A stretch of DNA of 64,000 bases from Pratylenchus scribneri. Its lineage: Eukaryota; Nematoda; Chromadorea; Rhabditida; Pratylenchidae. Positions 57,147 through 64,000 of the stretch are shown piece by piece. The stretch's first letter is position 1. Each line of letters starts with the position of its first letter. A program made the translations under genes and the position numbers. The notes below the pieces were generated by a model that saw nothing but the letters and a program-made list of their open reading frames with translations, was not told the DNA's origin and did no database searches. The stretch lies in the NCBI GenBank assembly GCA_030063045.1, contig JAQSEB010000017.1, positions 806,001-870,000 of the forward strand, in the 5' to 3' direction.

Positions 57147-57957
57147 ATTAAACAAAGAAGAAATTAGCAGAAAATATAGAAATTTAGAAAGAATACACCA
57201 TGGCAGAATAATTCCAATTAAATTAAATCATTTAATTATTTGAATATACTTTAAAAATGACTAATAAATCACGATTGGTGTACTCTTTTGTCTTTTCTCT
57301 TTTTTAATTTTAATTTGAGAACATTTTTATTAGAGTTGTCAAAGTCAATTTTACCAAAGTGTGGAATTTAAAACCCTGTTATGTTCTTTAAATGTCGGTT
57401 TTCGGTTTTCTGTTTCTCTTATCGTTTTTTGAGAAAAAAAATTCAAATTTAGATTTTAACTTTAAATGCATCGATTTTTTGAAACCGAAACCGATTTTGG
57501 ATTTGGACAACCTTAATTTTTATAGAATATTCTTTTGGCGAGTTTTTTGGAAAATTTTATGTGACCCCTAAGATACGGTACTTCCATATTTGTGGAATAT
57601 ACTAATTTTCCTTCAAGCCATTTTTAGCCAACTCAAAACTCGAATATTGAAAACAAAAAATGTAAAATGCGATTCCATCTAACAAAGATTTAATTCTTCC
57701 ACTATTTTATCAGTGTATCATTGTTCAATAATCATTTTATTATCAATTTATTATTTATTGGTAAATATATTATTGCTTGAGAGAATGATTGCGGGTTGGA
57801 GGGTTTTTTTTTATCATTTTTTTTATCTTGGACAAATAAAGTGGGTATTTAATTTTTACGGAAATATAACAAAATAAAAATATTTTTCATTTTCCCAAGA
57901 TTAATAAATTAGTTTTTTTAAATATATTTTTAATTAGCAAGTAAAGTATTTCAAATA
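57147..57957. other. Intergenic, no gene supported
   Basis: An open tail after the IR-like stop (to about 57243) could be untranslated sequence. AAACCGAAACCGATTTTGG and related words near 57390-57500 hint at a decayed repeat. The 200 bp before the first TTR gene are AT-rich. Confidence 0.4.
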
Positions 57958-58941
57958 ATGTCCATTTTGCCTTTATTCACAATTTTATTGACCATTCTTC
58001 TTCCTTTCACCAATGGAATGCGCCAGCAAGCGGTTGGAGCTAAAGGCCAACTATTTTGTGGATCAACGCCAGCCGGGAATGTTCTGGTCAAATTATTCGA
58101 CAAAGATACCGGTAAATAAATATACACCGTATTTTCTCTATTAGAAGCCCATGGGTTTATTATTTTCATAGCCTTTCTTGGCCGGTTGGGGTCATTTCCG
58201 TTCCGTTTCGGCCATTTCCGTCTTACCGATTTTGACGAACCATAGCCCATCAGCCAAATAACCATTCAAAATGGTCTAAAGTGTATCTTTTAGCCTTGAA
58301 TATTAGCTATCTATTGATATATTGATCACGCAAAAATGTAATATTTTGATCAAGCTATGGCCATAAATACAAAAATAAAGGCGATTTTTCCAAATTTTTG
58401 GTCGCAACTTGGCCAAAACTTTACATTTTTGGATGATCAGTATATCAATGGATAAAATACAATTTAAGATCATTTAAATAGATTAATAGGCTGATTAGCT
58501 ACGGCCCGTAAAAATCACTGAGACGGTTGTGGCGAAATGGAAATGTCCCTCTCAGTTTCTAGGCTGAGCTTCTAATAAAAGAAATAAGATAATTTATTTT
58601 TCCACTGTAATTTGCAGGAATGGATCCGGACGATGAATTGGACAGTACGTACACGGATGGGAATGGACAATTCCAGCTGGCCGGCGATGAACGGGAAATG
58701 ACCAACATTGACCCACAGTTGAAAATTTACCACAATTGCAACAAAGGAATCAATGTAAAAGTGTCCAAAATTATTTAAATTTAAACCCATCAAATATTAG
58801 CCGTGTCCCCGCAAATGGATTCTGAACATCCCCGACAAATATATCCATGCGGGCCAGGCCCCACCCAAAAAGTACTTTGACTTGGGCCAAGTCAATTTGG
58901 AGGTGGAAATTGAGGGCGAAACATTCGATTGCATTCATTGA
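57958..58941 (+). CDS. Transthyretin-like (TTR) secreted protein, copy 1, 143 aa, 3 exons
   Basis: Member of the nematode TTR family (transthyretin-like fold; roles reported elsewhere range from apoptotic-cell recognition to parasite effectors, so none is assigned). Exons: 57958-58111, 58618-58754, 58801-58941 (TGA at 58939-58941), phases agreeing. A signal peptide is evident (hydrophobic core PLFTILLTILLPFTNG). The family landmarks follow in order: AKGQLFCGSTPAGNVLVKLFD, less its last residue as the first strand (GNVLVKLF), DPDDELDSTYTDGNGQFQL, NIDPQLKIYHNC, PDKYIHAG, and the C-terminal strand GQVNLEVE ending in DCIH. The Cys pairs (LFC, HNC, PCPRKW, DC) are as usual for the family. Intron 1 contains a foldback MITE. 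It is the first of three tandem copies on the + strand. Confidence 0.93.
58190..58555. mobile_element. Foldback MITE, family F copy in TTR copy 1 intron 1
   Basis: The outer ends GGTCATTTCCGT and the complement of GGACATTTCCATTTCGCC are inverted. Inner arms carry CATAGCCCATCAGCCAAATA and GATTAATAGGCTGATTAGCT, and the core AAAATGTAATATTTTGATC matches the copy at 43815-44205. It makes up most of the 506-bp intron. Confidence 0.75.
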
Positions 58942-58969
58942 TGAATTCTTTTTTATGGGAAATATTAAT

Positions 58970-59660
58970 GGTGAAAAAATTATAGAGGTTTAACAGCAGT
59001 GCTGTGCCTTTCGGATTTTATAGCTCCGGCTCCAGCTCCGGGCTCCGACCCCAAAAAATTTAGGCTCCAGCTCCGGCTCCGGGCTCCGACCCTCAAAATT
59101 TTTGGCTCCGGCTCCAGCTCCGGGCTCCGGAATTTTGACCCTAAAATTTTGGCTCCAGCTCCGGCTCCGGGCTCCAACCGGTCAAATTATTAGCTCCGGG
59201 CTCCGGCTCCAGCTCCGCTCCGACCACCCAAAAATTTTGGCTCCGGCTCCAAGCTCCGACCTTCAAAATTTTTCGCTCCGGCTCCAGCTCCGGCTCCGGA
59301 GCCGGAGCTGGAGCTGGAGCTGGAGCCGGAGCTGGCACAGCACTGTTTAACAGTTTGTCTTAGACACCCAAACCCTATACCCAATCTTAGATCTCTTCGA
59401 GATGCATCGTTTACAAATTTTAATTTAGTTTTGAACCAAAAACCAAAAAGGGATTAAACGGTTTAATACCCTTAATTTTTGAACCAAAACTCTTCAGATG
59501 GTTTAAATGGTTTAATACCCTTTCATTTGGCCAAACCATGATAAATTATATACCAATCGACGCTTCTTCATGAGATCTATCGATTGAGTATAGGGTTTTG
59601 GAGTCAAGGACAAACCATTAAACCGCTAAATTCTTTTCTGCATTTTCAATGTTTTTCTGC
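58970..59660. mobile_element. Family B foldback MITE interrupted by a younger element
   Basis: The left arm (ATTATAGAGGTTTAACAG, then TTTGTCTTAGACACCCAAAC after the inserted element) pairs with the right arm (AAACCATTAAACCGCTAAAT preceded by GTATAGGGTTTTGGAGTCAA). ATCTCTTCGAGATGCATCG and CGACGCTTCTTCATGAGATC are the inner inverted words. The left arm is split at 58997 by a hAT-type insertion. Confidence 0.7.
58997..59345. mobile_element. 349-bp hAT-type MITE built of CTCCGGCTCCAGCTCC repeats
   Basis: The terminal inverted repeats are CAGTGCTGTGCC and GGCACAGCACTG, with a perfect 8-bp target duplication TTTAACAG (58989-58996 and 59346-59353). The interior is a tandem array of CTCCGGCTCCAGCTCCGGGC alternating with CTCCGACCC and AAAATTTTTGG spacers, with the last part in inverted orientation (GAGCCGGAGCTGGAGCTGG). 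No protein is encoded; open frames of Pro-Ala or Glu-Leu repeats are artefacts. Confidence 0.93.
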
Positions 59661-60643
59661 CAAATTAAATTTCAACTTTTTAATGTGATCAAATTTGGAC
59701 AAAAATTTTAATAAATTTCAACAGTTTCCTCTCAAATATGTCCAAGAAATTTTGTATTATTTCCCCAAAAGCCATTTTAGTATTTCTCAAGAAGATAAGA
59801 TTGGACAAGAGGTAAACAATTTTGGCCAAAATTTTCCCCACCAAAAACCACAAAAATCGTAAAATTGAGGGAAGAAAAATGATAAGCATCAATCAAAAAG
59901 TAGATTGAGAATAATTTTGGTTTATGGAATTGGCCCTCATCAGAGTCCAACAAAAAATAATGTATGGATGGACAATTATTATTAAATTCAATAACAAAAG
60001 ACAGGAAATAGAATTCAATTCAATTTATTAAATTTGGCCACAAATTGATGAGTCACCCTTTTATCTTATAAGAATTGGTGTTTTTATCAAAAATAAATTG
60101 CATTTGTGGAAATATTTCTTTGACTCAAAAATTCATTAGTCATCCAAAATTACATTTTCGGACTCAAAATTTATTTCCAAATATTTTTACGACCAACTAA
60201 AATAAAGGTTCAACGTCCAATGAACATTCCCCCCCCCCCCCCCCCCCCGGTCTATATATCCACCACTGATAATCCTCGAATTCTTATTTATTTTCACTCC
60301 ATCCATCTATCCACCCCAATTCACTTTTTCGTCAACATCCTCTGCCACTGGGGAGCCAATTGGCCCAAAGTGTGATTGGCCCGGGAAAACAACACAATTT
60401 TCTTTCCCTTTCAACACATCACCACCCCATTCAATCCAATTATCCTTCAAAATTGATTCCTCTCACTCAATTGCCTATCATCAATCCATCTCTATACTCC
60501 TTTCGGCAATATTCACATCATTTTCTTCATTTTAAATTGCCTAAAATTGTTTCCAAAAATTTTTACTATTATTAATACCAAAAATTGCCAAAAACCATTC
60601 CAAAAATCTTATTAGTAATTTTAGAATCATTTTTAGCAAAAAA
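59661..60643. other. Intergenic between TTR copies 1 and 2
   Basis: It contains a poly-C tract (60229-60248), a pyrimidine-rich block at 60270-60350 and AT-rich DNA. No exon is supported. The last 400 bp probably carry the promoter of TTR copy 2. Confidence 0.45.
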
Positions 60644-61730
60644 ATGAAATCTCAAAAAATGTTGCAATTTTCTTTAATCTCCATTTTCCTCCTTCTCCTC
60701 GCCCAAATCCCCTCCCAAATTTGGGCATTCCGTACACAAGCATCCGGCATAAAAGGTCAATTATTTTGTGCCGGAAAACCGGCCAGCGGTGTTTTGGTCA
60801 AGCTTTTTGATGAAGATGACGGTGAATTATTTATTTTAATTTTAAAATTATAAAAATTGAAAGGACCCGATCCGGACGATGAATTGGACAGTGGATACAC
60901 TGATTCGGCAGGCAGATTTGAATTGAGCGGATCCACAATGGAATTGACCAATATTGACCCGGAGCTGCGAATTTGTAAGGGAAAAAAGAAAAAGGAAATT
61001 TTGATGTTAGAAAAAAAATGGATAAAAAGCCTGGGACTAGCTTATTTATCAATCTCGGCTTCTACTAAACTCCATAAATACTTGAAAATATACTCATGCG
61101 ACTGGCATAGTTTAATTGCTATGACTTATTTTGAAAAGCTGGACCATTATTTAAACCCAAACCAGTTTTAATTTTAAAAATTGAACCGCTATTTAAACCT
61201 AAACCGGTTATATGACTTAAAAGGCTGAATTGTTGTTTAAACCCAAAATGGCTTTATTTTAAAAACTTGTATCATTGTTTAAACTAAACCGGTTTTGGTT
61301 GACTAATTTTGCCAAAGGCTTAATACTGCTCTGAAATTGAAATTTCCTAAACTTAATCGACCATGACGAATCGAATGTACCTATTCTCAGATCTCTAGGT
61401 ATTAGGTAACCTATTAGCCAAGATTTCCAAAATTTTCCAGCCAATTCTCTGATAAATTCCTGAATTTAGCACCAATTTTCAATATTTAACGTAACATTGA
61501 TAAAATCCCCTCTTCAAAATAGATCATGATTGCAATATGCATGTGCCATTATGCAAAAGGGAATGGGTCATTGGCATTCCGGACAAATACATCAGTGCTG
61601 GCACACATCCAAGGAAAATTATGGATTTGGGCACTGTCAATTTGGAGGTAAATTTATTAATTTAAAATAAATTTCCAAAAAATTCTTTCAGGTTGAACTC
61701 GAGGACGAAAGCCGAGATTGCATTCATTAA
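60644..61730 (+). CDS. Transthyretin-like (TTR) secreted protein, copy 2, 150 aa, 4 exons
   Basis: Exons: 60644-60821, 60864-60974, 61523-61647, 61692-61730 (TAA at 61728-61730), phases agreeing. The signal peptide core is LQFSLISIFLLLLAQIPS. Family landmarks: GIKGQLFCAGKPASGVLVKL, DPDDELDSGYTDSAGRFELS, NIDPELRI then YHDCNMHVPLC, a buried-strand segment with PDKYISAGTHPRKI, and VNLEVELED ending in DCIH. It shares the position of the first splice site and the four-residue C-terminus with copy 1, so the genes arose by tandem duplication. Intron 2 (548 bp) contains a family E repeat. The next copy starts only 143 bp downstream, close enough for co-transcription with trans-splicing, which is inference. 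Confidence 0.93.
61100..61445. repeat. Family E repeat in TTR copy 2 intron 2
   Basis: It contains several AAACCGGTT / TTTAAACCCAAA words and TTAATCGACCATGACGAATC, the complement of the GATTCGACTCGACATGGTC core seen near 13430 and 45340. It ends with TAGCCAAGATTTCCAAAATT, as does the copy at 5925-6180. Confidence 0.5.
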
Positions 61731-61873
61731 CAATAAAATCCTTCCTTTTGCCAATTTCCCAAACTTTAATAAAAACTTTTTTGCAAAAATATTTTTCATT
61801 CATTTACGTTTTTAAACGTGAAATATTTTGAATTATTTATTTTAAAAATTAATTCATTTAAAAAAGTCACAAA

Positions 61874-62591
61874 ATGTTCTTCCGTTTAATTGGCTTTTGC
61901 CTCCTTCCCAGCCTAATTTTGGCCTCAATTGTGCCCGAACAACACAGTGGCATTCAATCATATCGGGTAATTTATTTGGAATTAACATTTTTAAAAATAT
62001 ATTTTTTAGGTCAAAGGCAGATTGATGTGCGCCGATCAGCCAGCGGCGAATGTTCGCGTCAAATTGGTACTAAAATTAATTTTAAATAAATAATTTTTTA
62101 ATAAATAAAAAATTAGAAATTAATTAAAATTATTTTTAAAATAAATTTTAATAAAAATTAGGTTGACGATGATTTTGGCCCAGACCCGGATGATGATTTG
62201 GACAGTGGATATTCCGATTCTCAAGGATATTTCCAGCTGAGTGGGGACACAACCGAATTGACCACCATCGATCCACATTTAAAAATTTGTATGGAAAAAT
62301 AATTAAATTTATTATTTATTTTATGGTTATTTTCCAGATCATGATTGCAACGATGGCATGATTCCGTGCCAACGCCGTTGGAAATTTGAATTGGTTTGAT
62401 TCAAAATATTAAATTGATATTTTAATATCATTTTAGCCCAATCATTACATCACCAGTGGAAAGCACCCGCAAAAAACATTGGATATTGGCACTTGGAATT
62501 TGGAGGTCAGTAGAAAAGAAATAAATAATTATTTAATGAATGGTCCCTTAAGGCAAAAATGCCCGGTGAAAGTCATGATTGCATCCATTGA
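61874..62591 (+). CDS. Transthyretin-like (TTR) secreted protein, copy 3, 146 aa, 6 exons
   Basis: Exons: 61874-61966, 62010-62066, 62162-62288, 62338-62393, 62437-62505, 62553-62591 (TGA at 62589-62591), all in phase. The signal peptide is visible (MFFRLIGFCLLPSLILA). Landmarks: VKGRLMCADQPAANVRVKL, DPDDDLDSGYSDSQGYFQLS, TIDPHLKIYHDCNDG, IPCQRRWKFELP, HYITSGKHPQKT, TWNLEA and the shared C-terminal DCIH. It has two more introns than copy 2, splitting the first strand and the KFEL strand, and its PDKY motif is altered to PNHY. These differences make it the most diverged copy. It lies 143 bp after copy 2 with an AT-rich gap and an acceptor-like AAAAAAG before the ATG. Confidence 0.93.
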
Positions 62592-62721
62592 GGGAAGAAT
62601 AAAGAGCAGAATAAATTTTTGGCAATCTATCTAATTTGAATTATATTTTAAACATTTTTAAATGGCATTTCAAAATAAAAATGATTTTTTAATTTCTAAA
62701 GTAATTATTTTTATTACAAAT

Positions 62722-62986
62722 TGTTGGGAATGGACCTTTCGAATTACCATTTCTATTGATTTAAATTTATTTTGTCATTTTGCCAATCCTCTCTAAATTC
62801 TCTTTCTCTGTCAATTTCCCAAGCACAATTCGATTCCCAGCCAAATCCACACATCATTCTTACGAATTGTAAAATTCCCAATTTTATTCATTCGACCTGA
62901 CTTTATTATTTATTTGATTCGCATTTTAAATTAAATTGAATAAAAACATTTTATTATTATTTCTTGATTGTTGAAAATACACAACA
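62722..62986 (+). mobile_element. 5' LTR of a Ty3/gypsy-type retrotransposon (about 265 bp)
   Basis: It begins TGTTGGG and ends ACAACA, the usual TG...CA ends, with an AATAAA near 62938 for polyadenylation. It lies just before a primer-binding-site-like sequence and a gag frame. The 3' LTR and any target duplication are outside the window, so the ends are inferred. Confidence 0.6.
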
Positions 62987-62991
62987 ACTTT

Positions 62992-63004
62992 TGGCGCAGT
63001 CAGC
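62992..63004 (+). promoter_or_regulatory. Probable tRNA primer-binding site
   Basis: TGGCGCAGTCAGC lies 5 bases after the inferred LTR end. TGGCGCAGTC is a well-known start of primer-binding sites in insect gypsy-group elements; the particular tRNA is not certain here. Confidence 0.6.
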
Positions 63005-63260
63005 AAACAAAATTATTATATTTGGACACGACTTTATTTTATTTGGACAAGAAAAGTTTTTTTATCGACAAAGGCTGCAATTAAAATTCGTCAAATCGGC
63101 AATAAAATTACGTCAAAAATCGGCATCAAAAATCAATAAATTGCGACGCCTATTATTTCCTGTGTGGTTATAATTGAATCTGCTGTGTGCAGATCGGGCA
63201 AATCTTCAATAAATTATTCACATTTTTCGTCAATTTTATTCCATCAATTAAATATCAAAA

Positions 63261-64000
63261 ATGGCAAATTTGTCGGCTGAACAATTCCAACAATTATTGG
63301 CAGCAATTACAAAAAATTTGGCTCCAGCTCAAAATATTGGTACAAATGACGCTGCTCTCGCTGCATCGCTGAGTTTGAGGATCAACACTTTCAATTATGA
63401 TCCGGAAGCAGGTTCAACATTTGAAAAATGGCACCAAAGATTTGGAAACCACATCGAAGTGGATGGTGAACAACTGGAAGAGTCAGCCAGAGTTCGATTA
63501 TTGATCGGCAAACTCGGGGACTCAGAATATGCCAAATTCGCTGACAGCATTTTGCCAACTAAACCAGATGAATTGGAATATAAGGATGCCATCACAAAGC
63601 TTAAGGCTTTGTTCGCCGATGATCGATCGCTTTTTGTGAGGAGGTTTGAATGTTTTAAAATCAAACAGCAGGCAGGAGAAGACATTGCCACATTCATTTC
63701 TAAAGTAAATGCAGCCTGTGAAAATTCAAATTTGACATTGACTAAAGAAACTTTAAAATGCATGATTATGGTGGTTGGCTTGAGAGATGAACACCATGAT
63801 TTACGTCAAAAATGCTTACAATTATTGGAAGAAGCAAACAAGAAAGACGAAGAGTTAAAATTGGAAAAGCTTGGCGAAGAATGTCGAGCATTTCAACTCT
63901 TGCGGGATAGTGCCAAATCCCTGTCATCAAGCCACCATCCATCCGTCAATGCAATTCACAATAAACCACAACAATACAAAGAAAAGTTCAAGGGCAAGAT
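63261..64000 (+). CDS. Retrotransposon gag polyprotein, 5' part (runs off the window)
   Basis: An uninterrupted frame from an ATG at 63261 to the window edge, at least 246 codons. The protein resembles the gag capsid region of Ty3/gypsy elements of invertebrates: an early NTFNYDPEAGSTFEKWHQRF, then RVRLLIGKLGDSEY, DSILPTKPDEL, ALFADDRSLFVRRFECFKIK and later ETLKCMIMVVGLRDEHHDL. The C-terminal Cys-His knuckle, protease, reverse transcriptase and integrase should follow outside the window. No stop or frameshift is seen in the visible part, which points to a fairly young copy. The LTR and primer-binding site upstream support the assignment. Confidence 0.85.
   Translation, partial: MANLSAEQFQQLLAAITKNLAPAQNIGTNDAALAASLSLRINTFNYDPEAGSTFEKWHQRFGNHIEVDGEQLEESARVRLLIGKLGDSEYAKFADSILPTKPDELEYKDAITKLKALFADDRSLFVRRFECFKIKQQAGEDIATFISKVNAACENSNLTLTKETLKCMIMVVGLRDEHHDLRQKCLQLLEEANKKDEELKLEKLGEECRAFQLLRDSAKSLSSSHHPSVNAIHNKPQQYKEKFKGK

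Noticed and set aside
58980..59384. Pro/Ala and Glu/Leu repeat open frames
   Set aside because: They translate the CTCCGGCTCC satellite inside a hAT-type MITE.

Overview
This window looks like nuclear DNA of a nematode. The genes are split into many small exons with short AT-rich introns. There is a tandem cluster of transthyretin-like (TTR) secreted proteins, a family expanded in nematodes. Intergenic DNA is AT-rich and full of small inverted-repeat transposons. Three introns use GC-AG splice sites, a feature reported as frequent in some plant-parasitic tylenchid nematodes. That species-level hint is inference only; no species can be named from the sequence.

Layout. 0.7-8.0 kb (+): two unrecognised multi-pass membrane protein genes (345 and 409 residues as modelled). 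9.3-21.7 kb (-): a complete 22-exon SWI/SNF chromatin-remodelling ATPase of the Brahma/BRG1/SWSN-4 type (about 1409 residues), with QLQ, HSA, BRK, SNF2 ATPase/helicase, SnAC and bromodomain regions. 23.2-24.0 kb (-): the 3' part of an unrecognised Ser-rich protein gene. 27.7-28.2 kb (-): a small secreted proline-rich, cysteine-containing protein. 30.0-30.4 kb (-): a small heat-shock protein (alpha-crystallin/HSP20 family). 33.5-34.8 kb (-): an unrecognised single-pass membrane protein. 40.9-41.8 kb (+): a doubtful small gene with conflicting reading frames. 47.4-53.1 kb (+): an 18-exon LRR-immunoglobulin single-pass receptor. 53.4-57.1 kb (+): a divergent ionotropic-receptor-like glutamate-receptor homologue without an amino-terminal domain. 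58.0-62.6 kb (+): three tandem TTR-like genes. 62.7-64.0 kb (+): the 5' end of a Ty3/gypsy-type LTR retrotransposon (LTR, primer-binding site, gag), cut by the window edge.

Mobile DNA is the dominant theme. At least five elements have hAT-type architecture with recognisable 8-bp target-site duplications. One is an internally deleted element keeping a BED zinc finger and the hAT dimerisation region, and one is inserted inside an arm of an older foldback element. A sixth has GC-rich termini and a nested foldback element. Several foldback MITE families recur inside introns and account for many of the long introns. A 726-bp foldback element has nearly identical long arms. GC-rich perfect or near-perfect hairpins, minisatellites and long poly-C/poly-G tracts fill 34-46 kb.

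Gene models were built by hand by joining exons at GT/GC-AG sites while keeping phase. Exon phases agree throughout the well-supported models, but no transcript data were available. Boundaries of repeats given without a target-site duplication are approximate.
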